Source: Aphis gossypii (taxonomy: Eukaryota; Arthropoda; Insecta; Hemiptera; Aphididae). Taken from it: a stretch of 64,000 nt of DNA. Every line of letters starts with the position of its first letter. Position 1 is the stretch's first letter. Shown here piece by piece: positions 22,931-35,870 of this stretch. A program made the position numbers and the translations under genes. The stretch covers positions 27,921,213 to 27,985,212 of the forward strand of contig NC_065531.1 in assembly GCF_020184175.1 (NCBI RefSeq), given 5' to 3'. The notes below the pieces were generated by a model. That model was not told the origin of the DNA and searched no databases. It saw nothing but the letters and a program-made list of their open reading frames with translations.

Positions 22931-25900
22931 TTAAAAAACACGCTAAATAATATAATACCTAATAATTATTATTATTATTATTAAAATAACACTCGACATT
23001 GATCGCGGACACTGTTATTAAAGGATTTCGAATGTCAACCACTCGTCGTCATTGATAATAATTCAATGGACTATGGATTTTTGTTCGAACCGAATTATTA
23101 TTCAGTTCCCGTATGGACAGGGTTCGCGTCTGCAGCAATATAGTAAACATACGCACAATACAATAATACGAGTATATTATATTACGAATACGCGGTGATT
23201 TTTTCAAAAAAAAAAAAAAAAATCACTGTTTTGAAAATTGTCAAAGGTTTTGAAGATTATTTTTGAACATAATATAAAGTAGGTATAGTTAACACATAAC
23301 ATTTTCCAAAAAAAAAAAAAATATGTTTTTTTTACCTAATGTTTTTAGTCGATATATCATATATAAGTATAGTTGAATTCTGTACGACAACAAATTTTCC
23401 CGAGTAACAATGTAATATTCCAAATTTCAAACGAAGGGGTAACTAAATATAAGTTAAAAATACCTATTACTCATTTGGAATTCGATTTTCATGATAATCA
23501 TATTCTACGTGAACATTGTAATGTATACTATTAGGAAGCTAAATATTAGAAAAAAAAAAATTAAAACGATAAAAAATGTAATTGTTTGTTTGAGAAATGT
23601 TATTTTTTAGTTACTTTAATCAAGTAAAAAATATATTCAAATTTTAAAATAAATGTCTATGATTGTTTTACGTTAAAAAACCACCCTGTATATGATATAT
23701 GTCTTGTTGATATCATTACCTATTGTACATCATTACGAACGTAAGTATAATAACACCGTCGACTAAGACTTATTATGGTTAAAACTTATTGTTCTGGTGA
23801 AAATATTATTCATCGTAAAGTACTCCGATTTATATTAACGTCTCTGTGACGAATGCGTCCGTAAAAGTAACTTGCAGGTTTCGATATAGATATGTGAAGC
23901 ATTTATTATATTATTATCTTGCGCACGTCTAGACTGAAATTGAAAACAGTTGTTATACGTTATACTTATAATAATATATATGCTATGCGAGTATATAACC
24001 AGGTGGGTACCTACCTATAATAATGGATATTAATTTAACATTTATATTATACATCCCGGGAACCGTTACACTGTTATAAGTATATGGTTTGTCAGCTTTC
24101 TTTTTTTATGCCGATAATGAGAAAATCGATATATATAATGAGTCCTATGATGTGTGTAGTGTATACATACTAACTACTCTATCTTATTATTATTTGCGAT
24201 AGTGACTTAATGAAGATGAGTCGCTGACTATTTTAAACGTAGATGAGTACACTTTGTTGGAGGTGAGCGATTAACTACTTTATACCTACCTTTAATTTTA
24301 AGTCTAAACACGATGATAAAAATTAAAAAATTATAAAGAAACATTTTAATACTATTTAATCAGTTAAAACTTTCAAAATGACATTGATAAGGAGTAAGGA
24401 CATAAAGTGAACACCTAACCTATGGAAGAAAAATACGGTTTTACTTAAAAAACATGTTTCTTATTTCCGTAAAAATTCCAACAAAGTTAAAAAATTTAAA
24501 TAACATAGGTACTCTTACTTGTTTTTACAATCTTACATTATAGCCTTTGGGTAAAAGATGGAATTACAGAGAACATTATCTTGATAAATTAAAGTTAATC
24601 AAGACTTCTAGTCCACCAAGTCTCAAGAAAAATAAAATAGTACCTATTTACTTATTGTAAATGAAATCACCAACAATTCGAACTTAAACGCTATTAGTTA
24701 AATCATGAAAAATTAATTTTTGAATTATTTATCTTACATAGTTTTTGATATGTAGGTTAAAGGATCCCATAAATATTATATATAGTACAATTAAGTACAA
24801 TCCATCTATACTACCTATGGATAACTCAAGTTGAGTCTCAAATTTTAAAAACAGCATAAATTGGGTCACGATGTATTTTATCAAGTACACGAGTTAGATT
24901 TAGTATATTAGTTTTACTCAGGTCCCAGAAAACATCACGTGAAAATTGGTTAGACTGGCTAGAGTCTCCAACATTTTTTTTTTACATAAAAATAACGGCA
25001 ATTGATGTAAGAATGATAAAAATATAAAAAATATTATTCAATCAGCAATTTTTTTTAAAAATTGTTTTTTTGTTGTTGTAATTTTGATGTATAAAATTAT
25101 TATAATTATATATTGCAAATTGGAGTAATTTTAGTTTAAAATGTGTTTAAAATAGCTTAGATTCCAGTTACGTAGCTATCAAGATTACAGATAAAATATT
25201 ACCAATATACTTATTATCAAAAAAACACCGTGGACATAACTCATGTTTAACCTAAACGATCTAATATCTCGGGACCCTACCTGAAGTTTTCACGCATAGA
25301 TTGCTTCTGAATTGTTTTATAAATTGATTATCTTTCTCTTCTCCACAAACTGCTAGTCTTCATTTCAGTAAAATAATCGTGAATAATTCGATGGTGTATC
25401 AGTATGTTTATCATAGTACTAAACATTTATTTATTTATTTATTGTAATTATAACTATACAACTGTATAGATTTATTAATTTTAATATCAAATCAGAATTT
25501 GATATTTAATTTAAATGAATGTTATGCAATTAAAAATTATACCATCATCAACAATGCTTTATGATTGGTCATACAATATGTTATAATATATATATATGCG
25601 TGTGTGTTAGTACATGTTTGAGGAGAACGAATATTTTTTAATTGGCCCGCGTGCAAAATATATCATAATGAGATGGCTATATATTTATAGATAGTATAAT
25701 TATAGTTCCATACTGTAAATCCAATTTTATAAAAATATTATCATAATATAATGTTTGCTGATACGAGTATATACACATTTATTCATCGTCGTAGTTCTAA
25801 TTTAAACGATTGGTAGACATAACAATAATACCTATAATATGTAGTTAATTCGATGGTTAAATTGTCGTGATTATTTCTCTTTTTTCATATTATTTAAAAA

Positions 25901-28900
25901 TTTTCACATATCTATACAGCAATGGGAGGATTTTGGATGGCCTATGTACAACAGGATTGAAATAAACCGGACTTGCCACAATGAATTTCACAAAACGTAT
26001 TTTAACAATTTGACATACATCATTTCGGCCCTAGTTTATTTTATTCTCTTTTTATTTAATAATAATAGTTTTATTAAAATAAAACTCATAATATGCGTGC
26101 GCATTATAAATTACCGGTTTACGTTTTATTTATGATATTATAATATGTATATCTACATGTGTCAAAAAGAAATAAATTTTTCGGATGTTGCCTTGAAAAC
26201 AGAGCTAGGTACATTGTACATAATTGTAAGCTACAGTGTCCTTCTATGTCTCGCCAAAATGCTAATTGTTGAAAAAAAAATCTCTTGCTTACATCACTAG
26301 AAATTAGAATAATAAATTCAATAACACGGATTTACAACCGTTTGCGTTCTCGTGTAAATATTAATATGGCTCAATGTACGTACGTATAGGTAAATTGTAT
26401 ATAATATATTGGGGTAACGGAGTAAATATGATTTTTAAAAACGTCAAATAAATAAGACGAGATTCCATGATTATATTTGTAAATTTTATATTTAATTAAC
26501 ATTTATCGTTAAATTAACCAATGAATATAATGTTTGTTATTTGTCTTTGTATAAATTGTATGCATATTTTAAGGATCAGACAATTATTAAGTTTCGTAGT
26601 TAAATTATAAACACAAAATCCTTTAATACGTTTAAATAGGGTTTAAAATCAATACTATTATTATCTATCCTATATTTTTCTAGAAAAATCGTGGTTAAAT
26701 CATTAGAAAGTCATATTGCAAAGACCAAGAAACGGATAATATTATAGTAAATATTATTTAGGTTGAAAAAATTCGCAGAACTCCAACTATCAGAAGGAAT
26801 AGCGTACATTTAATATTTGTATCTGATAGGATTTTCCTACACTTTTAAGTGCCGAGAAGAATTTCACAGATTTGGTTATTTATATATAGGCCAGTGTCTT
26901 ATTATAAGCCCTTACTACATTACCTTAATTGATCAGTTTTATTTTATTTTATTTTTACATTATTACAACACAGAGATATATGTGTAGCCGTGTGGGTGTG
27001 TATAAATACATATATATTCATGGAATATTTTATGAACAAGTTTTGAGTGAGAATTACTTTGTAGGCAAGTTAATGTTAAGTAGAGCCTTTTATCTACCTT
27101 AACTCTAAAGAATAAGTTAAAAATAAATTTTATAAAATGGTAAATATTATACGTTTACGGAAAAAATATTGTAAAATAAGTTATAATGAGATAAATATAT
27201 ATCGTTCAGTATTTCTATGACAGAATAACATACATTTAAACCATTTAATATATATATTTATATGCAATGTTTTTAAAGTATTCAAACTTACATAGTACGT
27301 ATTATGTATTTGGACTAGGTAGTTTCTTATTTAAATTTAAATAAATACATCACTGTGTACAGGATGTAGATAAATAAACATGATGAACAGCAAGAGATAA
27401 CTAAAATTTGATCTGAGATATAAAAATATAATTATACTATAAAGGTTATATTATGTATCTATTGTCTATTATCTTATTATATAAGTATCCTTAATGACTT
27501 AAAATATGAGAAATATACGAGTATTATATAAGTATGATATAAAACAGTATGTTCATTAAAAATTAAAAAAGTTGATTAAATTAAATCATCAATAAATATA
27601 TACATATGTTAAAATTCAAAAGTTAAATTGAGGCGTTAAAATTATTTAATTGCACGTATTTGCATTATTATAACAAGTTATAACAATTTTGTTTAACCTT
27701 GTGAATTCTACGATTATATGTACTATATAAAACATTAAACTATTAAATAAATTTCAGAACTATTTATTATCTTAATTCGATTAATAAAATAGTTAGGGCT
27801 AAAATAATTATTTCAATATTTTATATTATTTAACATAATATAGTATAGTACAACGAGTCACATTTATTATTTATTCTTGTTGTATGAACTTAAAATGTGA
27901 CTTACATTCAAAGAGGTTAAGAGTTAAGGTCATAATTTTAGAGTAATTAAAATAAAGACGATATAAAAAGTGTCAATAGAAACACTGTATTGAAACTAAA
28001 GGACGCCGAAGGTGATTTATTCAAGTAGTCTTTAATGTTTTTATCGAATATATTTAATACATTTTTTTTTTTGAAAATGTATTAAATATTGTATTATATT
28101 TCAAATTTATGAAAAAAATTTAGTTATTTTATATGCATATTTGGACTATAATATGAATAAATTATAATTTAAATATTTTATATATTGATCAAAAAAATCA
28201 TAGTTATAGGTATTCAGATTCTCGTTAAATGCACTTTAGTAACTGCAGGTTAGTCAATTGTTTTTTGTGTTTAAAAAATAGGTAATAGGTATGAAATATA
28301 AATTGTATTTTATAATATATTAATATATTTATAATCTCTGTTGGAATTAAATGTTTGATAACGAATGTACATTTAAATATTTAATGGTCTTTTTTTATAC
28401 ATATTATTAAATATCTGTATTAATCATGTAGTTAATTAAATATTTTCCTATCGCACGGCGAGTAAGGAAATCACTCTATATCTGCTACAGTTGTAGATTC
28501 ACAATTTAAATAGATGCACAATGTGATAGGTGATAAAAAACCTTGTACAACGATTTAAAATTTTTAGCTTGAATCCTAATAGATTAGCAGATGATGATAA
28601 ATGCATATCAAAAATTCAATATTAATCATTCAGAAAATTTCGTTTTTTGACATATTGAGCTTCATATTATGATTATAAGTATCATAGATGACACATATAA
28701 ATGTAGGTACTCGTCTATTTTATAAGTATATATATATATATATATATGTATATGTAATCTATACTTATATTAAATACTTTGCTGTGGTCGGAGTTTTACA
28801 ATTTTTTACTACAATAGAACATGATTGCAATTCTTATTTTTTTTCAACAATAAATTAGTCACAGTTTATTTATAATAATGGTATATGTTTCATCCAATTG

Positions 28901-28990
28901 TTACAACAAGTGATGTCTATCTGAAGAGATTTTCTCCAGTTTCACTAATCGAAAATTTATATAACGTAGCATGATTAGTTAAAACTTAAT
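22931..28990. other. About 6 kb of AT-rich intergenic DNA with a MITE-like relic
   Basis: No gene is supported. At about 23190-23700 there is a stretch with A-tract pairs that ends in ACCACCCTGTATA. The same ending, and a related middle block (TACTCA...AATTCGATTTT.ATG), is seen at about 56600-56845, so it looks like a dispersed element. The remainder is AT-rich, with an AT dinucleotide run near 28728-28746. Confidence 0.35.
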
Positions 28991-28992
28991 AT

Positions 28993-28998
28993 TTTATT
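28993..28998 (-). terminator. Poly(A) signal candidate for troponin C
   Basis: AATAAA on the minus strand, about 150 bases after the troponin C stop codon (29149-29151). It is the nearest consensus signal on that strand. Confidence 0.45.
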
Positions 28999-29148
28999 AT
29001 TTTTTGTATTTTATAAATATAATTTTTAAGTATGTTAAATTTGATAGAAGATTATGTGATTTTATATAAAAAAAATTCTGTTTTTGTACAAAATAAATAA
29101 CATGTTCTGAAAGGTGTTGACTCCAGTTTGGTACACCATCAGATTTCT

Positions 29149-32100
29149 TTATTCTCCAGTCATCATTTCCATGAATTCTAAAAAAAAGTTTTAATGCACA
29201 TTTTAAATTTATTTTAGACTAATATTATATTTGAATTAACTACCAAATCAACGATTGAATACATATTAACTTAAATATTTTTTTAAGTACATTTAATAGA
29301 TAATATTTTACTTATTAAAATAAAATATTATATAAGTGATTTATTTTAATAGATATTTTTTTGTGTTTTAATAAATTGATCAACAAAAAATCACTATTTG
29401 AGTGAACACTCAAAATCTGAACATAATATCCGTCTGACATTTTAAAATTATTTATGTTTTGAAATTTTGAATGGTTATAGTATACTTAAAAAAATGTATA
29501 GTGATGTACTGATTGTCAATACGTAGCTCGGTTATATTTAATTAAAGAATACTGCAAAAATTTAGAATATTTATTTTGCATTTTTAAGTTTTTTTAATTC
29601 TAATATTATTTAAAATAAAATAATTATTTTTATACTAAAAATGCATTTTGTCTACATTATATTTTATAGTTAGACGTTAGATCGAATAAGTAAAACATGA
29701 ATTAATTCCATATGAAAATACATTTGTATTGTTATAGATTCGTTTGTATCTTTATAAGTTTAAACTATATTAAAGCTTTAGTCAAGCACAATATAATGAA
29801 AATATTGAAATTTAAAATACTTTTTTTATTATTTGATGAATTTTAAGTGTTCACAATAGATATTTAACTTCCTTTTTGGTTGTAACATAATAGCTTATAG
29901 TTGTAAGCAAAACTAATTATCCAAACAATAGTGAGAGTTAAAAATGAAAGTATATTTAGATTGAAAATCATGATTGAAAGCTATAATTGTATACTATTAT
30001 GAATTGGTTTATAAGTATGTTTTGTATATTAATAATAATAAAGTTTAATGAAAATGTGAGCTTAAAATTTAAATTTTGTGTTAATGATGGGTTCTTATAA
30101 CAAGTTAATAATATTCTACTATACAAATAACTAAACGTAATTCTGCAGCTGTGCAGCATTAAACTCACCATCAAAATCTACTGTTCCAGAACCATCGGAA
30201 TCAATTTCGTCAATCATCATGTCCAATTCTTCGTTGGTCAGTTGATCATCGAGCTCTCTCAAAATTTCTTTCAGGCATGATGTAGGAATATAACCGTTTC
30301 CTTCTTTGTCGTACAACCTGAAGGCTTCACGGAGTTCTTTTTGCATGGCTTCATCGTCTTCTTCAACAATAAACTTAGCAGCCAATGTTACGAATTCGTC
30401 AAATTCCAAACGTCCAGATTCTTTAAATTTAATTAATTTACGAATTGTATTAAAAACAAATTATTTAAAAATAAAATAAAATCATTTACTGTCTGCGTCA
30501 ACTTCTTCAATAAGTTCGTCGAGAATCTTCTTGTTGAATGGTTGTCCCATAAGTCGTAAAATATCGGCCACCATGTCTGTGGGTATACTTCCAGATCGTT
30601 CACGATCGAATGCATCGAAGGCTTTTCTGAGAACTAAACATTAACACCAATCAAAAATGTTTTCTTGGAAATTTAATGAAATAGTGGTAAGTTTTAAAGG
30701 TGAAATTTTTTCAGCTACATATGCATATATATAAAACCATTATAATACAACATGGTTTTACCTTAGTTTTTTGAACAATTACATTTTTGAATTAATACTA
30801 AATCTACAAGGAATTAAGACTGTTTTTTAATTAATAATATTTCTAAAACTCATATAACACGATCATCGCCTCAAGTATACAGTATACGGATGACTGATGG
30901 CAATAATAAATACTTCCTAAATGTTGGTTGATTACAATTATGTTAACAAATGTTTATTTTTGTTATATTTATAGAAAGTTAATTTTAATATCATTTCTAC
31001 TATCTAGTTGAGTTTTTACTGTACATTTTATACTTAATCTATTTTTTTTTAAAGAGATTATTTCGTAAATGAGTTTTTTTTCTGTCTGTAATAATGATTA
31101 CATTGTAACAACAGGTTCTTCGCACTTTGTAGTTGACTACAAAATGTATTTAATAATATTAAATCTATAAGTATGCAATAATTTTCATTTAATAACAGCT
31201 ATTTCAACTATGTAACTATTTGTAACTATTAGTTCTTAGATATATTAAATAATTAAGAAATAATAGTTTATTTTTCATAATTAGAATAAAGCCTTTTAAA
31301 TTTAGGTGAAAATTATGATATTTAAATTTCAAATGTTAATTATGATGAGAATAAATAATCCCAAAAATTTAAATATTTTTAATCTGCTGTACGATCAAAG
31401 TTAATTTTTTAAAACTTGAATACATTGTAATCATAAAATGGTATATTAAACACACTATCTATATTCTTTTTGAAACTCGAATGATGAAGATAAATTCAAT
31501 ATTAATGTTAACAATCATTTAAATGTATCACTTATTCTTCAAACTTAGATCAATATTTACAAATTATTTTAATTAGACATTATTATTATCAATGCATATT
31601 TTGATATTGAAAAATACCTGGGTAATATTGTTTAAAAAATATATATACATATTATATCAAATGACAAATTTCAATTACAACATTAACACATAACAATATT
31701 CAATATGATATAACACGATCAAACAACCATAATTACAATTACTAATTCTTATATTTCAAGAACTTAATTTCATATAGTACGTAATTTGGTGTATGATAAG
31801 TGTTAACAAAACAAAACGTAACATTTTTTATCAATACAAAGTTATAGGTAAATTAGATATTAAAATGGATTTTTAGGTATAAGTAGACAATATGATATAT
31901 TTAGGGTTAATAATCATTAATCATGTAGTTGTTTATTGTTTAACATATTTTTATTAAAATATTCAAGCATAACAATACAACATATATAAAATATAATATA
32001 ATATATATTATATTATACTTAATATATAGGTACATAAATCTAGTTGATGAATATATTTTAAGACATAAATAAATTGATCAAATTAGTTTTGTTTTATTTT

Positions 32101-35100
32101 TATAATTGGTCAAGAATAGATACTAATATTATAAGACTAATTTTTTACAGTTTTACTGAAATACAAACTACTTATAACGACACTATTTTTATAAATATTA
32201 TCACAAATTAAAGATTGAAAATGGTTGACAAAAAAAAAAAAAATAAATAAATAAATAAAATAAAATAAAACGACATGTACTATTTATTAACTTATATTAA
32301 ATGAATTTTTATAAAAAACAATAATGTAAATTTAAGGTTATATAATGAAAAAAGTTTTTTTGTTGTTTTTATTTAAGTACCTATTGCATAAATAGTGAAT
32401 CTAGAAAGTTGCGGGTAAAATTTTTTAAAATACTTTTCTTAATTTATTTGATGTGTAAGTTTTAAAAAGAATAAGGAATATTTTACATTAACAATATAAA
32501 TTAATTAATTATTTATCACTGAATGTTGATCTACTAAGTATTAAATATTCGTCACGAAAATAATAATAATTTTTAAAATAGTTAACATTATGAATACTTT
32601 CTAATGAATTTATGTATTTTACGTATTATGATAAATTTATATAACTGCATATTATATTATATATTTATGAAATTAATAAATAATAATTATTTCAATATCA
32701 TACATAATTCATTAAACTATAAATACGTACCTATTTTAATTTTAATTCGTCCACATACAAAACTACACGCATTAGGAGTATAATTGGACTTGTTAAACAA
32801 TAAAAATGAATCTTATTAATATCAAAACAAACTTTTGTGAACTACTATGTAGGCTTTAGAAGTTTATCTAAATATATGACAATATATTAATCATTAATTA
32901 ATTTTAATAGTTTATCTGTTATATTATAACCTAGTCATATAGTATATTATTCTATATCGATTCCATGGTTCTAAAATTAATGAGTTGTCTTTTCTATTTT
33001 AAATATATAGATCTAAAAAAGCTAACTATTACAGTTTAATGTTTATATTTAAACTTAAAGCGACTAAATTATACGCGAAATGTCGTTATTTGTTATATTT
33101 AATTAATATTATGGAATAATTAACAATTAAAAAATATAATGATTTATGGAATAAAAATTTAAGTTGGGATGTACAATTTTACAAAATGGTAACAAATATT
33201 TTCAAAACATTTTAATAGTAAAAGCAATATCTGATTAAGCTGTATTTCGCAGGCATAAGTTATGGGTATATATTATGCAGTTTGATCGAATTGTTAAAAT
33301 AACAAAAATAATCATATGATTGTAATTTATATTGCTAACAAGACAAGCAGGAATGCTAAGAACTCAATTGAGTAGGTAGTACAAATTAGTGTATTCAAAT
33401 GACGTTTGAATTAGTGAAGAAACACAAATAATATGAGGCATATTAATAATATGGTAAAAAAACATGTGGTTTTTTGAAACCGTTTATACCATAGTCGTAT
33501 ACTGGCTAAGCGATAACCACCGTCAAAACCTGAGAATAATAAAAATAGAAACTGAATAACTGAAAACATAGGTAATTGAATATACTCAATGTTTTTATTT
33601 TCTATTAAGTATAGTTAAAAAAAATTCCTACCTCTATAAATGTTTACTAGATTATCTATAAAGGTACACTCGCTGTGAATAATTAAACAGATTTGAAAAA
33701 TACTTATAGTATGTCTTTTAATAATTTTGATTCTGTTACAGTGAAATGTTTGTATATTTGTATGTTGTATATAATACTTTATCCACGTTTATATACACTA
33801 TATGTGTATATATATTATGTGTGAGTATAGTGTATGTATATTTTTGTCCTTAAGTCTAATTCAAAATGTTGTATAATGTGTTTGATTCAAATTTAGTTTG
33901 ACTACATGATGTTTTTTAATATTTTATAATATAACTAGGAAATACAAGTAACCTAGGCAAATTATTATAATAAGAGCGATGCTAATTTTAGGTTGTGGTC
34001 ATAACACACTTGTTTAACTGATCCAGCACTCAGCTATTATGAATGTGCCAACACTTGGTACGACTTGTGCCAAGAAGTTTATTATTATTATATTAATAAG
34101 CGTGTATATGAGTAAACGACACTAAAAGCTGATCGAGTGAGTGTATATAATGGGAAAAAGTCAAATTTGCACATGTAAAAGAGAAAACAGAAATCTAGAT
34201 TAAAAATAGAACATAGGTACATCGATCGTATAACTAAAAATTCTAAATTAATATTAAGAAATAAACTTTTTGAATATAATAATTTTACTATCCAGTATAT
34301 ATATATTTAAGTTTTATTATATTATGTTAAAATTATTTACATAGTATAATATCATCTATTAGACTAAGTTAATTATTTTTGCAATAATAATAATATATTA
34401 TGGTTAATATGTGCATATTATTAAATAAATACTATTGCTTGATTATTATTACTTAGTAGATTTATTTTCACAATTTTTTTTTTTTAAGTACTAAAATTGT
34501 GCTTAAAATAAGCATCAAATTTAATTTAATGATATAGTGATTAAATATTTATTAAATCTGGTAAACGTGTATATAATATTTGTATATTTATTATTCAGTT
34601 CAATCCTATAAGCACTAAAGCACTTAACTTAAAAATATTTTAAGATAATAAAACGCGTGAATATACTATATAGATAATAGAAACTTTACATTAGAGTATT
34701 TTTTTTTATTTTTTTTTTTTGTATTATTGTTACTATATTACATCTGTAACAATGAAGGAAATAATATTTATAATTTATGTATATATATATGCAAAGAAGT
34801 AAAAATTGAAATGTATATAACTATAATTTAAAAATACGATAGTATGAGTGTACTTTTTATCGATACCTTCTCTATTTAATAAAATAATAAGTAATTTCTT
34901 TATACTGAACAATTCGTACTTAGTTGATTAAATAGAAATAGTATTAATTATATAAATAGTAGATGAAATATTTTAATTTTTTTGGTTTTAAAAATTACTC
35001 ATTGACAAGAGAAAAAATGAACATGATAGATGACGTTCACAAATAATGCGTAGACATAGTTACCTGAGATTTGTTCTGGCGGTAAATCTTCCTACAAAAC

Positions 35101-35548
35101 AAATAACAAAAAACAAATTATATATTTTAGCCAAGAACATTTTATACGCGTGTATATAGGTGTAAATAGGTGTGTAAATAGTAGAAGAGATACTGAATGA
35201 AGATATTTATTTGGCAACTGAACACATATAATTGTAATTTTGAATCGAATTTCCAACGATTGGCAAAACAATAATTGTCTGCCAATGTGCCAATTTATCT
35301 TCGCTCAATATCTTGGCAGATGACAAAACTCATCCAGCAGGTAGAAACGACAATAATATATATATATGTCTGTATGTGTCTTTCTATTTTTTTTTTTTTT
35401 TTGACACAAGTTAATAATTAAACAAACAACTATTTAATATAGTATGGTGAATTGCCAAACTTTTCATTCATCGACGCATCTACGATGTAAACGATAGAAC
35501 ATAACACAAATAACACAAAACATTATATGTACCTATTCTACTTACCAT
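29149..35548 (-). CDS. TnC: Troponin C, insect two-site type
   Basis: Troponin C is the calcium sensor of the troponin complex on muscle thin filaments. Minus-strand exons are 35546-35548 (ATG only, then GTAAG), 35064-35091, 30490-30633, 30169-30420 and 29149-29177. They join in phase to give 151 aa, the usual insect length. Four EF-hands are present. Loop I (about 20-31, DRERSGSIPTDM) and loop III (96-107, DKEGNGYIPTSC) lack the acidic residue at position 12 and should not bind calcium. Loop II (56-67, DADKSGRLEFDE) and loop IV (132-143, DSDGSGTVDFDE) are canonical. This is the two-site pattern of many insect troponin C proteins. The initiator codon is cut off by intron 1, as in calmodulin-family genes. 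If the fourth exon were read through its donor, the protein would end in about a dozen unrelated residues; that is not the expected form. Which isoform it is cannot be told here. Confidence 0.96.
30634..35063 (-). other. Large intron 2 of troponin C
   Basis: About 4.4 kb between exon 2 (ends 35064, donor GTAACT) and exon 3 (starts 30633, acceptor TTAATGTTTAG). It is AT-rich, with an AAATAAATAAATAAAATAAA tract at about 32239-32268. I saw no nested coding exon. Muscle-gene enhancers would be expected here or in intron 1, but no site was assigned. Confidence 0.7.
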
Positions 35549-35604
35549 TTTTCAAACTAGGGAAATCGACTTAAACAATCAACGGGAACGTTTCGAGGAA
35601 AAAA
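35549..35604 (-). promoter_or_regulatory. Troponin C 5' UTR and core promoter region
   Basis: The ATG at 35548 is preceded on the minus strand by CCCTAGTTTGAAAA, with no acceptor, so exon 1 should start within the next few dozen to few hundred bases. The flanking block to 35870 is richer in G and C than its surroundings, as at other promoters in this window. No clear TATA box was found. Confidence 0.4.
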
Positions 35605-35853
35605 ATGTGTCGTGTGTTCGCCGCTTGTGAACTGGAGAAGTCAGATTATTACACTGAATCGCAAGCCTGCACCCCCACTTTTTCTGAATTTTCTATCTCC
35701 GGGTCTGCGGTTAATGTGCTCGCCGAAAGCGAGGAAAGGGACGATGTGAAAATAAAACCGATAAAATTAGAACTTTTGGAAGACGATCGTCTACAACACA
35801 CTACAGCACTGTATTGCCCGCGTGATGTAGTCAATGGCATCATTTCAGATTAA
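35605..35853 (+). CDS. Unidentified 82-codon ORF divergent from troponin C
   Basis: An ATG in A-rich context (AAAAAAATGTG) opens 82 codons ending in TAA at 35851-35853. Composition is more balanced than the surroundings. The peptide is acidic, with SEERDDVKIKPIKLELLEDD in the middle and no signal peptide or membrane segment. Its start lies only 57 bases from the troponin C ATG on the opposite strand, so the two would share a promoter. It could be a real small gene, an upstream coding exon or part of the troponin C leader read antisense. The minus strand is also open over most of this stretch, which lowers confidence. I do not recognise it. Confidence 0.3.
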   Translation: MCRVFAACELEKSDYYTESQACTPTFSEFSISGSAVNVLAESEERDDVKIKPIKLELLEDDRLQHTTALYCPRDVVNGIISD

Positions 35854-35870
35854 TACGCGCGTTTGGTATC

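Noticed and set aside
30431..30489. Minus-strand ORF at 30433-30615 running past the troponin C donor
   Set aside because: It reads exon 3 in a shifted frame into the intron. The spliced frame gives a complete EF-hand protein.
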